From CAZUVM01 sp964623885 (GTDB lineage: Bacteria; Verrucomicrobiota; Verrucomicrobiia; Limisphaerales; UBA8199): a stretch of 16,298 nt of DNA. The stretch's first letter is position 1. Each line of letters begins with the position of its first letter. The notes beneath the pieces were generated by a model. That model saw nothing but the letters and a program-made list of their open reading frames with translations. It was not told the origin of the DNA and searched no databases. Shown here piece by piece: positions 1 to 6,974 of this stretch. The DNA is taken from assembly GCA_964623885.1 (NCBI GenBank), contig CAZUVM010000038.1:1-16298 (forward strand), read 5' to 3'. The translations under genes and the position numbers were made by a program.

Positions 1-161
1 GTAGCGCCCTGCTGGTAGCGAGTGCCGTTTTGCCGATCGAACTCGTGCATCGTTTGCTAAATGACCTGGCGGGAAGCGTGCTGGTGTCCTTTCTGAGCCT
101 GCTGCTGCTCCTGCTCGTCTGGCGAAGAATATCATCGCCGGGGGTGACCTTAGCGCGTTGA
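1..161 (+). CDS. C-terminal end of a membrane protein, possibly an exosortase (partial)
   Basis: An open frame enters from the left edge (codons in phase with base 3) and stops at TGA 159-161, leaving 52 residues. They form one hydrophobic stretch, the loop VHRLLNDLAG, and a very leucine-rich final helix (SFLSLLLLLLVW) closed by WRR, so the C-terminus is probably a membrane helix with a short positive cytoplasmic tail. The order helix, H/N-D-x-x-G, leucine-rich helix resembles the end of exosortase/archaeosortase proteins, where a conserved His sits in an HDxxG-like motif. Here the aligned motif reads NDLAG, with a His five residues earlier. The match rests on a short stretch, so exosortase is only a possibility; any polytopic membrane protein is the safe alternative. 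Confidence 0.5.
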   Translation, partial: SALLVASAVLPIELVHRLLNDLAGSVLVSFLSLLLLLLVWRRISSPGVTLAR

Positions 162-269
162 GCGTGTTTGGTTAGGAAACTGGCCATCGAGTCCTGGAAC
201 AAGCGCGTAGGGTTGAGGTCTCCGGGCGGATGACGATTGGCGGTGGTGGTTTTGACACTCGCGGCGCGG

Positions 270-686
270 ATGACGATCCAGACGCAGCTCAGCCCAAAAA
301 CGCCGGTCAGGGGGCGTTTGATCTACCGCATCATGGGCGTTGTGGTTCTGGCAGGCGGTCTTAGCCTGGCAGGCACCCTTTGGCATGCGCAAGACCAACG
401 CGATCGGCTGGCTCGTGCGCGGCAGGCGAACGAGCTTGGCTCTCAATTCACGGAGGCACTTCCACCTGACGATTCCAAACGCTACGCCTATGACGTAGAA
501 AAGTATTATGGCAAGACCGGGGTTTTATTGGACCAGGCCATGCGGGCTTTGCAGAGCTTAGGGCATGGAAAGGGCCTCGCCGGAATGATTGCCGTGTTTT
601 CGCTCGTTGTCGCCGCAGGATGCTTTTTTGCTTCCGTGGCATACAAACAGAAAAGGCCCAGCGAGCAGAATGGTGGGAGAAACTGA
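270..686 (+). CDS. small membrane protein with two transmembrane helices, unknown function
   Basis: From ATG 270 this encodes 138 residues. The frame is open from TTG 237, but the extra 11 residues add nothing recognisable. After a basic N-terminus (about residues 1-20) comes a first helix (IMGVVVLAGGLSLAGTLW). A polar, charged segment of about 65 residues follows, with DQRDRLARARQ and the Tyr-rich RYAYDVEKYYGKTG, then a second helix (GMIAVFSLVVAAGCFFASVAY) and a short basic tail. The topology suggests both ends in the cytoplasm and the central segment outside. It lies 108 bases after the upstream membrane gene on the same strand and may be co-transcribed. I do not recognise a family. No clear ribosome-binding site precedes either start. 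Confidence 0.6.
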   Translation: MTIQTQLSPKTPVRGRLIYRIMGVVVLAGGLSLAGTLWHAQDQRDRLARARQANELGSQFTEALPPDDSKRYAYDVEKYYGKTGVLLDQAMRALQSLGHGKGLAGMIAVFSLVVAAGCFFASVAYKQKRPSEQNGGRN

Positions 687-761
687 ACTCAAGGCGAGTG
701 CTGGAGGTTATGTCACGGCGGCTCACGACGAAACCGCGCGCCGGTTTCGCAGTCACAAGTA

Positions 762-1070
762 GTGGCTCCGGGCGAAATGTTGGCCATTGGCGAATCCGGG
801 CATGAGGGGAAAAAGAGGTGCCGAACGATTCTTGCGTGTTCATCCTGTATTGCGGCAATATCCGGGGGGAGGCACTATCGGAAGAATTACTACGGTAATC
901 CCCCGCTGCCACAGCGACATGGAAAGAACAACAATCAGCTTTTCTGCGGTGGGCATGTGGGCGCGCTGGATCCCTGGCTCCGGTTTAATCCGTCGAACTG
1001 CGCGGCCATGTGGAACCGGGATCACGAAGCCCGACACGAACTTTGGATCGGACTGGATCTCCGCAACTAA
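762..1070 (+). pseudogene. relic of an H-X9-DG pseudopilin (C-terminal part)
   Basis: This frame runs from about GTG 762 to the stop at 1070 and keeps the tail of the prepilin-type H-X9-DG family, pseudopilin-like proteins abundant in Verrucomicrobiota and Planctomycetota. Visible family features are VAPGEMLAIGESG near the start, then QRHGKNNNQLFCGGHV, where H-X9-DG should be. The Asp of the DG pair is replaced by Gly, giving H-X9-GG. After it comes the ending NCAAMWNRDHEARHELW, like the WNxDxxPHxExW tail of the family. No N-terminal cleavage/methylation leader lies upstream in frame, and codons before 762 are not family-like, so the gene is truncated. It occupies the stretch between the small membrane protein and the GH5 gene. 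The family assignment comes from memory of the motif, not from a search. Confidence 0.6.
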
Positions 1071-1086
1071 ACTGAGGCCAGGCCGA

Positions 1087-2109
1087 GTGGCTGGGTTGTT
1101 TCTTATCGGCACGTTACTCGTGGTGACGGGTTGGTCGGCGGAACCGGTTCAGCCGACCGCGTCGATTCCGCCACCGCCGACAAATCGCTCGCTATTGCCA
1201 GCCCCAAGCCCGAACGTGGCATTGGTGCGAGTAGTTAACGGACGATTGAACGTGCCCCTGGGTGGATGGGGTGGGCAACGCTTAATCCAGGCGAAAACCG
1301 ACCCCGAGAAGTTTCGAGGCTACTTGCGCGCGATAAAGCAGCGCGGGCTCAATTGCGTTCGGCCGCTGTTTCATGCGCCGAATGCCGCCAAGCCCAACGA
1401 TGCCGAGTGGGCACGGTTTGACTGGGAAGCCATGGATCGAGCTGTGGCGATGACGCAAGAGGAGGGTCTCTATTTTCTGGTCGATTATCATAATTGGCTG
1501 GTGAATGACACCATCCACGCACATGAAGCCGAATGGCTGCAGACCTGGGCGTGGATTGTCGGCCGCTACAAGAATTACCGGCACTTGATCTTTGAGGGCT
1601 TTAATGAACCCCAGAACCAGTGTGCCTGCATCGCACAGCATTACCAGAAGTGGATTAACCTGGTCCGCGCTCAAGGCGCCGAACAATTGTGTGTCGTTTC
1701 ACCTTTCTGGGGTCAATATTTCAACATCAGCGATCCGGGCAATAACTGGGCTGAGTGCCGGCACCATTATTTCTCGGCCCAGAACAGTGCCTCGGTGGAA
1801 AAGGCCCGTGGCGAAGCCGATTGGCATCTGGCGAATCCTTCAAATAAGAATTCGGCGGCTTCCGCCGTGCGACAATTCGGCTGCGGGTTTTTCATGACGG
1901 AAGGCGGCATCGAGGGCAAGCCCAGAAACGAATCAGAAAAAGTGGCTGAGCTGGCAGGCGTTCAACGGGCCATCGAGATCTGCGAGCAAAACGGATATGG
2001 TTGGTGTCTCTGGGCGCAAGGCGATTGGGCGGATGGTTTTGACACTTACGGCCCCGAGGTTAAAACTCACCTCAGCTATCCTCTGATTACAGGTAGAAAC
2101 TCAAGGTAG
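1087..2109 (+). CDS. exported GH5-type glycoside hydrolase (cellulase-like)
   Basis: Predicted retaining beta-glycosidase of clan GH-A, probably cleaving beta-linked glucan or mannan outside the cytoplasm. The chosen GTG start gives 340 residues, and a GAGG motif ends 10 bases upstream. The leader AGLFLIGTLLVVTGWSA is a signal peptide with likely cleavage before EPVQP. CTG 1072 would add a basic RPGR n-region and is the main alternative. The catalytic domain has GLNCVRPLFH, LVDYHNW and FEGFNEPQ, whose Glu (bases 1606-1608) is the expected acid/base. FMTEGGI, with Glu at 1900-1902, is the expected nucleophile, followed by YGWCLWAQGDW. Length suits a single catalytic domain without a binding module. 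The frame stays open to ATG 787, but that extension overlaps a pseudopilin relic in another frame and is not protein-like. No sugar transporter or regulator is adjacent. Confidence 0.8.
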   Translation: MAGLFLIGTLLVVTGWSAEPVQPTASIPPPPTNRSLLPAPSPNVALVRVVNGRLNVPLGGWGGQRLIQAKTDPEKFRGYLRAIKQRGLNCVRPLFHAPNAAKPNDAEWARFDWEAMDRAVAMTQEEGLYFLVDYHNWLVNDTIHAHEAEWLQTWAWIVGRYKNYRHLIFEGFNEPQNQCACIAQHYQKWINLVRAQGAEQLCVVSPFWGQYFNISDPGNNWAECRHHYFSAQNSASVEKARGEADWHLANPSNKNSAASAVRQFGCGFFMTEGGIEGKPRNESEKVAELAGVQRAIEICEQNGYGWCLWAQGDWADGFDTYGPEVKTHLSYPLITGRNSR

Positions 2110-2161
2110 TCCTTAGAGGTGAAGCCTAATTGCGAATTGACTACTGCGTGGATAAGGGTAT

Positions 2162-2578
2162 ATGCGGCAAATCAGGAAGAACTGCTGGGCTGAACTTCTC
2201 TGTGGCTTGCTTGCGCCGATGGCGAGCCTGTTTCAATGGCTGGCTGCCTCGCCACAAGTGCTCGCCTTCATTTGTCTTCTGCTCGGATTAAGCGGATGCG
2301 GTGACAAACCTCAGAGCGCTGCTCTTAGTCTAGGCCAAGCGACCGACCTGGCACTAAAACTGGCCAACGACGAAGCAGAAGCACAATACAAATGCCGGCC
2401 TTTTACCAATGGTCCGCCAGCGCAAATCATGGCGGGCGGCTGGAGCTGGCAAGACAGACAGGCTCAAGGGTTGGGCGATATCGAAGCGATTGTGAGATTT
2501 GAGACAAACGGCGCGAACCCAAACGTCCGCGTTCTGTTCCTGGATAGTCGCTCAGTCCCGGCATTCCGTTTACGCTGA
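2162..2578 (+). CDS. predicted small lipoprotein, unknown function
   Basis: The open frame from ATG 2162 gives 138 residues; the internal ATG at 2219 would give 119 with a more normal signal peptide. The leader has hydrophobic segments ending in LLLGLSGC, a good lipobox, so the mature protein should begin at that Cys and be lipid-anchored. The mature part (about 90 residues) is soluble, with ATDLALKLANDEAEAQYKCRPF and later GGWSWQDRQAQG. The last part (DIEAIVRFETNG to VRVLFLDSR) looks like alternating beta strands. A GGG-containing stretch (AAGGG at 2153-2158) lies very close to ATG 2162. I recognise no family. It follows the GH5 gene by 52 bases on the same strand, but the products give no clear functional link. 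Confidence 0.6.
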   Translation: MRQIRKNCWAELLCGLLAPMASLFQWLAASPQVLAFICLLLGLSGCGDKPQSAALSLGQATDLALKLANDEAEAQYKCRPFTNGPPAQIMAGGWSWQDRQAQGLGDIEAIVRFETNGANPNVRVLFLDSRSVPAFRLR

Positions 2579-2734
2579 TACCGCTTTGCTCAATAGCCAA
2601 GAATCGGTGCCTTCGTCGCGTTTCCCAATTTCCCAACGTGGATCAACAATTGTGAAACAGCTTATCCCAAAAATGAGTGGTGGCCGGCTCCCTTTGGCAC
2701 AGCAAGACCTTACTAAAACCTTCCGAAACATTGA

Positions 2735-2753
2735 CAATAGTTACCAACTATTG
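2735..2753. promoter_or_regulatory. perfect inverted repeat, likely ParD operator
   Basis: CAATAGTT-ACC-AACTATTG is a perfect dyad with 8-base arms and a 3-base centre. It starts 34 bases upstream of the antitoxin ATG (2769) and ends at the first G of the GGAGG ribosome-binding motif (2753-2757). A TTGACA hexamer (2731-2736) overlaps its left edge. ParD-type antitoxins bind palindromes over their own promoter, so this is the natural autoregulatory site. No convincing -10 box is visible at standard spacing, so the promoter itself is not assigned. Confidence 0.6.
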
Positions 2754-2768
2754 GAGGTTATCCTCGGA

Positions 2769-3005
2769 ATGAGCAGAACCATAACACCGCATTTCGAACA
2801 GCTAATAGACCGGTTTATTGCGAGCGGCCGGTTTAACAATAAATCCGAAGTCATCCGGGCGGGTTTACGGTTGTTAGAGGAGCATGAGTCCAAAGCAGCC
2901 GCTGCCACGCGAGAGGACCTGACCCATGTCATCCAGTCCGCACTTGCCGATCGGCGTCCTCTGGTTCCTGCAGCCGATCTTCTCCGCCGGCGCTCCCGCA
3001 GATGA
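2769..3005 (+). CDS. parD: ParD-like ribbon-helix-helix antitoxin
   Basis: 78-residue antitoxin that should neutralise the toxin encoded directly downstream and repress the operon as a dimer. The N-terminal ribbon-helix-helix covers about residues 1-45: MSRTITPHFEQLIDRFIASG, then RFNNKSEVIRAGLRLLEEHE, the typical 'grYxnrSEviRaaLRlLee' signature. The C-terminal 30 residues are charged and probably fold on toxin binding. ATG 2769 is chosen because the fold starts there and GGAGG lies 11 bases upstream; the frame is open back to 2499 but the extra residues are not family-like. The stop overlaps the toxin start (ATGA, 3002-3005), so translation is coupled. It is preceded by the palindrome at 2735-2753. 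Confidence 0.88.
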   Translation: MSRTITPHFEQLIDRFIASGRFNNKSEVIRAGLRLLEEHESKAAAATREDLTHVIQSALADRRPLVPAADLLRRRSRR

Positions 3006-3334
3006 AGGTATTGCCGGTCCTTTTCACCGGGCTTGCTGAGGAGGACCTCGACCAAATCGAGGACTACATTGCGGCCCGAGATCCAGCCGCCGCTGCGCGC
3101 GTCAGGACCGCCATTGTCCGACAGAGCATGGAACTTGGAAAGGCACCGCAAAAAGGGATGCGCCTGAGAGAACCACGAGAAGAATTGGAAGTAGGCGTTC
3201 GCCTCTGGCCGGTCGCCCGATACCACAATTACTTGATCCTCTACCGCATTGAACCCGCACAAATCCGTGTCCTACGAGTACTCCATGCGGCGCAGGATTG
3301 GACCCGCTTCTTCCAGAATCCTGAGGTCTCTTGA
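3002..3334 (+). CDS. parE: ParE/RelE-superfamily toxin
   Basis: 110-residue plasmid-stabilisation toxin. ParE members poison DNA gyrase, whereas RelE relatives cut mRNA on the ribosome; the family alone does not decide which. Visible signature: LPVLFTGLAEEDLDQIEDYIAARDPAAAARV at the N-terminus (the helical hairpin), LGKAPQKGMRLRE in the middle, then VRLWPVARYHNYLILYRIE and IRVLRVLHAAQDW, the beta-sheet core with the conserved R-Y and VLHAxxD motifs. The usual length of the family is 90-110, so it appears complete. The start overlaps the antitoxin stop by 4 bases. Its 3' end faces the 3' end of the opposite-strand glycoside hydrolase gene 48 bases away, with no obvious terminator between them. 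Confidence 0.85.
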   Translation: MKVLPVLFTGLAEEDLDQIEDYIAARDPAAAARVRTAIVRQSMELGKAPQKGMRLREPREELEVGVRLWPVARYHNYLILYRIEPAQIRVLRVLHAAQDWTRFFQNPEVS

Positions 3335-3382
3335 AATTGGTCTGTTGCGACCCAAGATCGATGCTGTCTATTGTCTCGGCGA

Positions 3383-4834
3383 TCACCGCTCGAACCGCAC
3401 CACGATTGAGCGCTTGAAGGTTGGCAAGGGCAATTTGTCGTCGCTCAGGGATCCCACACTCCAGTGATTGTCCCACGGATCATAAATTCGCGCCCCGGCC
3501 TTGCCCAGCTTCAACGATGCAAGTTCCAGGATAGAGTTCGTCATGGTTTCAGGAGTCTTGCCTTCGGCCAACTCTTGTCGCCAGGTGTCTTGCGCATCAC
3601 GGCACCACATCAGCACCGTGTGTCGGCCGTTCAGCACATATACGCGCAAGCGTGGATGGGAAAGCATCAATGGTTCGAAGTGCTCGGCGGGAAGATCGAG
3701 ATCTTTCACGACCTCGGCGAACCGGCCGAACTGCCACCAGAGCCGCTGTTTGGCGACATAAGTATCCCAATGCCAAATGTGTCCTGGGCCGGCGGCACCG
3801 GCAAAGAACGGGGCGAACAACACATCATGGAGAAGGATGCCATTAGTATCCTGGTTGTAGAGCTTGAACGGACCGCTATGGCTGGGCTCGACGGCGCCGC
3901 TCTCCGCGAGTATCACCGGCCGACCGGGATGGGTCGCGAGCAACTCGCGCACCGCATCCGCCGCCAGCAGGTCCATGGGGCCGTGACAGACGTCGAGCCT
4001 GGCTCCCAGGTCGAGGTAACGGTGGACCTGAGCGACGTCGTTTCCGGGCATGGTGGCCAACCGTTGATAGGTGGCTTGCGCACTGTCGCGATCGAAGCTC
4101 CCCAGACTCTGCATGGCGAGGTTGCGCGGGAAGAGTCGGTGCAACTCCGGCAACATGACTTCGGTCCAGGTCATGTAATCGCCGCCTTGCACCGCATTGA
4201 TCTCGTTCCATAATTCCCAGCCATATACCGTTGGGTTATCGCCGAAGCGCTGCGCGAACCAGGCCAGCTTCTTCTTGAACAGCTCACGACTGGCCGCGCC
4301 GTCGAAGAAATCATTCATGTTGGTAGCAGTGCCGCCGTTAGCTATGAGATGGAGCGGCTTATTGGCCCAACTCTGTCGTTCACCGCTCAGAGTACGGAAG
4401 TGCTCGAGACAAAGCTTAACCCGAATGCCGTCTCGCGCAGCGATGGTGAGCATGGTTTCTATGCGCTTCGCCTTGGCCTCGTCGAATTCTCCGCTGTGGT
4501 CATGCTCGACATCAAAAAATGGATTTCCCAGCCAAACCCGGATGTAGTTGCCATCATTGGTCGAAAGTTGGGCCATCCAGGCTTCCATGCCGGGCAGCCC
4601 CTCGTCTCCCGGCGGAGCGATCATGTTCAAGCCGATAGGGATGTAAGGTGTGCCATCGGAAAGCTCGAAATACCGCGGGTCGCGAGGACTTACGCGCACG
4701 AAGGCAGTGGCAGATTTCGAGGCTGGCGAGGGCGCGTGGACCACCTCGGCCGAGCGCAGGTTTAAAATGGAACCGGCCAGGACAGCCATTCCGGCAATGC
4801 CAACCGGGTTCAGCAAGCTCATGTCGGGAAGCAT
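3383..4834 (-). CDS. exported clan GH-A glycoside hydrolase (GH5/mannanase-like)
   Basis: From the ATG ending at 4834 this is 483 residues. An alternative ATG at 4822 lies four codons inside. Upstream ATGs (for example at 4996) would run into the opposite-strand antitoxin and add non-family sequence. The leader LLNPVGIAGMAVLAGSILN is hydrophobic, with likely cleavage near RSA-EVV. The TIM barrel opens with FELSDGTPYIPIGLN, as in GH5 mannanase-like and related enzymes. YGWELWNEIN carries the probable acid/base Glu (about residue 211), VAQVHRYLD a conserved His-Tyr, and PVILAESGAVE the probable nucleophile Glu (about 311). FAGAAGPGHIWHWDTYV follows on the seventh to eighth strand. About 100 C-terminal residues form a beta-rich domain. 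Substrate cannot be assigned. It stands alone between two toxin-antitoxin loci on the other strand. Confidence 0.78.
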   Translation of the reverse strand: MLPDMSLLNPVGIAGMAVLAGSILNLRSAEVVHAPSPASKSATAFVRVSPRDPRYFELSDGTPYIPIGLNMIAPPGDEGLPGMEAWMAQLSTNDGNYIRVWLGNPFFDVEHDHSGEFDEAKAKRIETMLTIAARDGIRVKLCLEHFRTLSGERQSWANKPLHLIANGGTATNMNDFFDGAASRELFKKKLAWFAQRFGDNPTVYGWELWNEINAVQGGDYMTWTEVMLPELHRLFPRNLAMQSLGSFDRDSAQATYQRLATMPGNDVAQVHRYLDLGARLDVCHGPMDLLAADAVRELLATHPGRPVILAESGAVEPSHSGPFKLYNQDTNGILLHDVLFAPFFAGAAGPGHIWHWDTYVAKQRLWWQFGRFAEVVKDLDLPAEHFEPLMLSHPRLRVYVLNGRHTVLMWCRDAQDTWRQELAEGKTPETMTNSILELASLKLGKAGARIYDPWDNHWSVGSLSDDKLPLPTFKRSIVVRFER

Positions 4835-4967
4835 GGGCAAAGGGAACGGTCGGATCAAATGAGAATCCCTGATCTGGAATCCCGCCAGTCGGCGCGAGTC
4901 CAGGTAGATCTCCGTTTGTTTTTGGGTCTTTATTGAAGACTCCGACGCGGTTTCCAAGGTTGACGGC

Positions 4968-4984
4968 GACACCGTTTCGGTGTC
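4968..4984. promoter_or_regulatory. perfect inverted repeat, likely antitoxin operator
   Basis: GACACCG-TTT-CGGTGTC is a perfect 7-3-7 dyad ending 10 bases before the antitoxin ATG (4995). It sits between a TTGACG hexamer (4960-4965) and TCTATT (4983-4988), which are 17 bases apart and could be the -35 and -10 boxes. If so, repressor binding would block RNA polymerase directly and the transcript would be almost leaderless, in keeping with the lack of a Shine-Dalgarno motif. Phd-type antitoxins bind such palindromes. The promoter boxes are inference; the dyad is seen directly. Confidence 0.55.
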
Positions 4985-4994
4985 TATTTTACCC

Positions 4995-5255
4995 ATGACG
5001 TCGATCACGTCCAAAGAATTACACGAGCAAACGGGGGCTTTATTAGATCGGGTGAAGCAGGGACAGCGTTTTCGGGTGTTACGCGGAGGCGAAGCAGATG
5101 CATTGTTAGTACCTGTCGATGACCAGATCGACCCGCCTTGGGATGAAATCGTCGCAGAAGTTCGGAAAGCTCGGTCACAACGCAAACCGCGCCGTCCAAA
5201 CCCCATCGTAGCGGAAAGAAAAAAACGTCATTATGCCGCTCGTGTACGCCGATAG
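4995..5255 (+). CDS. Phd/YefM-type antitoxin
   Basis: 86-residue antitoxin of the Phd/YefM superfamily (DNA-binding N-terminus, toxin-wrapping C-terminus). MTSITSKELHEQTGALLDRVKQGQRFRVLRGGEADALLVPV matches the Phd core: 'iskteLrer.gelLdrV..Ge.v.ItrrGkpvAvLvp'. The C-terminal third is rich in Arg and Lys (RKARSQRKPRRPN), unlike the usual acidic tail, and could still bind toxin. ATG 4995 is chosen over an in-frame GTG at 4980 because the GTG falls within the palindrome at 4968-4984. No Shine-Dalgarno sequence is evident. The gene overlaps the PIN toxin gene by 23 bases, marking a translationally coupled pair. The 5' end lies 160 bases from the start of the opposite-strand glycosidase gene, so the two promoters diverge. 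Confidence 0.8.
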   Translation: MTSITSKELHEQTGALLDRVKQGQRFRVLRGGEADALLVPVDDQIDPPWDEIVAEVRKARSQRKPRRPNPIVAERKKRHYAARVRR

Positions 5256-5703
5256 CTCCGTGTTGTTCGCGTGGTTTCACCCGTGTGACGAGTTTTCGGC
5301 CGTGGTGGATGCCGCTGTGCGGGCGCAATCTCCGGATTTCGTGTATTGGCCATTTCTTCGGTTTGAGTTGCGCCACAACCTGCGGCTGTCGCGTGTGGAT
5401 TCTGACGGCGAGGTTGCCTGGCGTGCCTTAAGAGCGGCGGAGAAAACCGCTTCCCGCCTGCGTTGGCAGGTTGAGTTGACGGCAGACAGGATGCTGGATG
5501 TGGCGGAAGAGCTGAGCGCGGACAAATCGAAGAAATTTAATTGTGGCAGCGCCGATTATTTGCACGTTGCCGCAGCACGCCGACTAAACTCATTGAATGG
5601 GATAGACGGGTTCTGGACGTGCGATACCGCCCAGGCAGCTCTGGCCAACGCGGCAGGATTGAGAACACGACTGTTCGGGCTCAAACGTTCCGCAAAAGTT
5701 TAG
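5233..5703 (+). CDS. PIN-domain ribonuclease toxin (VapC-like)
   Basis: 156-residue PIN-domain protein, expected to be a Mg-dependent endoribonuclease held inactive by the upstream antitoxin. The metal-binding acidic residues are visible: Asp7 in YADSSVLFAWF, Glu45 in RFELRHNLR, Asp108 in CGSADYLHVAAAR and Asp131 in GFWTCDTAQAALA, in the usual order and spacing, so the active site looks intact. Length is slightly above the usual 130-145. ATG 5233 sits inside the end of the antitoxin gene in another reading frame. Phd-PIN pairing is a common module. The cellular target (tRNA or rRNA in studied VapC proteins) cannot be inferred from the sequence. Confidence 0.85.
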   Translation: MPLVYADSSVLFAWFHPCDEFSAVVDAAVRAQSPDFVYWPFLRFELRHNLRLSRVDSDGEVAWRALRAAEKTASRLRWQVELTADRMLDVAEELSADKSKKFNCGSADYLHVAAARRLNSLNGIDGFWTCDTAQAALANAAGLRTRLFGLKRSAKV

Positions 5704-5828
5704 GGCCGTTAAGGTAGCAAACAGCTTTTCGTTGTTTCTGATAAATGCATGCTTATTTGAAAGGGACCTGGATGGCAGCCGCTTCCCCAGGCTTGACCTC
5801 GGACTGCTAGCACACCATTTTTTGAATT

Positions 5829-6752
5829 ATGAAGTTCATCAATCGACGCCAAATGCTTGCGCAGGCCGGGGTGGCCGCAGTAAGCCTCGGATTATTCCCC
5901 TCCGCCCTGCAAGCCGCCGCAAGCGGCAAGCAACGCAAAGTGCTCTTTTTTTCCAAGTCCTCGGGTTTCGAGCACAGTGTGATTCGCCGGCCCAACGGCG
6001 AACCCAGTTTTGCCGAAAAGCTGCTGCAGCAATGGGGTCCGGAAGAGAATATCGAGTTCACCTTTTCCAAAGACGGGAGCTTGTTTACTCCCGATTACCT
6101 GGGGCAATTTGACGCCTTCTTTTTCGTAACCACTGGCGATTTGACCAAATCGGGCACCGATAAGAATCCGCCAATGTCACCAGAGGGCAAACGCGCCTTT
6201 CTCGAAGCCATTCACCAGGGCAAGGGCTTTATCGGTTCGCATTGCGCCGCGGATACGTTCCACAGCGCGAACTACGATCACCCGGACACTCGCTATAAAG
6301 ATGACGCTGAGAACCAGCGGGACCCCTATATTGTGATGCTGGGCGGAGAGTTCATTATTCATGGGGCGCAACAGCCCAGCCGAATGATTCCCACCGATAA
6401 AAACTTCCCCGGCATGCAAAGTTTCCCGGAAGATTTTAAACCGCAGGAAGAGTGGTATTCACTCAAGAACTTCGCGGAGAACCTGGACGTTATCCTGGTC
6501 CAGGATACGCAAGGCATGAAAGGCAATATGTACCAGCGCCCGCCTTACCCCGCGACCTGGGCGCGATCGTACGGAAGCGGTCGGGTGTTCTATACGAGCA
6601 TGGGACACCGGGAGGATGTTTGGACCAATCCTGTTTTCAAGAAGCTTCTTTTAGGCGGGATCCATTGGGCGTGCGGCGACGCGCACGCGAGTGTTAAACC
6701 CAATTTGAAGCAAGCCGCTCCGGGCGCTGGACAGAATCCAGCACCGGCTTGA
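5829..6752 (+). CDS. exported ThuA-domain protein
   Basis: 307 residues. The leader MKFINRRQMLAQAGVAAVSL has a paired Arg before a moderately hydrophobic stretch, like a Tat signal, with likely cleavage near LQAAA. Residues about 36-285 form a ThuA domain (trehalose utilisation family, class I glutamine amidotransferase-like fold). KVLFFSKSSGFEHSVI is the first strand, DAFFFVTTGDL follows, and GKGFIGSHCAADTFHS places Cys139 at the nucleophile-elbow position. It ends with PATWARSYGSGRVFYTSMGHREDVW and FKKLLLGGIHWACG, both typical of the family. In rhizobia ThuA works with the Gfo/Idh-type ThuB in oxidised-disaccharide (3-keto-trehalose) metabolism. A Gfo/Idh protein follows here about 220 bases downstream, which suggests a similar extracytoplasmic role. 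Substrate unknown. No Shine-Dalgarno motif precedes the ATG. Confidence 0.85.
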   Translation: MKFINRRQMLAQAGVAAVSLGLFPSALQAAASGKQRKVLFFSKSSGFEHSVIRRPNGEPSFAEKLLQQWGPEENIEFTFSKDGSLFTPDYLGQFDAFFFVTTGDLTKSGTDKNPPMSPEGKRAFLEAIHQGKGFIGSHCAADTFHSANYDHPDTRYKDDAENQRDPYIVMLGGEFIIHGAQQPSRMIPTDKNFPGMQSFPEDFKPQEEWYSLKNFAENLDVILVQDTQGMKGNMYQRPPYPATWARSYGSGRVFYTSMGHREDVWTNPVFKKLLLGGIHWACGDAHASVKPNLKQAAPGAGQNPAPA

Positions 6753-6974
6753 GTCCGGCGCGAGTAAGCCTGGTCGGTCCCGAAGGCGACCCAATATACT
6801 GGCGGCTTTGTTTCGTGCCGGTGAGCACCGCCAGCAGTCATTGGAGTAGTACGTCTGAGTGTTGACGCCTGAGGGAATCAAACCGAGCTGCCCGTATACG
6901 CCTTCCAATGATCAGATTGTCCTGAGCTTCATATAAAAATCGTCTTGCACTTAGGGCGATTGCTATTTTCATTC

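Noticed and set aside
787..1086. Long N-terminus of the GH5 frame from ATG 787
   Set aside because: The residues are basic and low in structure, the signal peptide sits after them, and another frame here encodes a pseudopilin relic.
3464..4213. 249-residue plus-strand open frame opposite the glycoside hydrolase
   Set aside because: Antisense shadow; the minus strand carries the catalytic motifs.
4835..5206. N-terminal extension of the minus-strand glycoside hydrolase frame up to 5206
   Set aside because: It overlaps a convincing antitoxin gene on the other strand, lacks family features, and the signal peptide begins at 4834 or 4822.
6799..6834. Inverted repeat CTGGCGG ... CCGCCAG with a nested CGGTG-AG-CACCG after the ThuA gene
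   Set aside because: No following T-run and a long loop with a 2-base inner loop, so not supported as a terminator.
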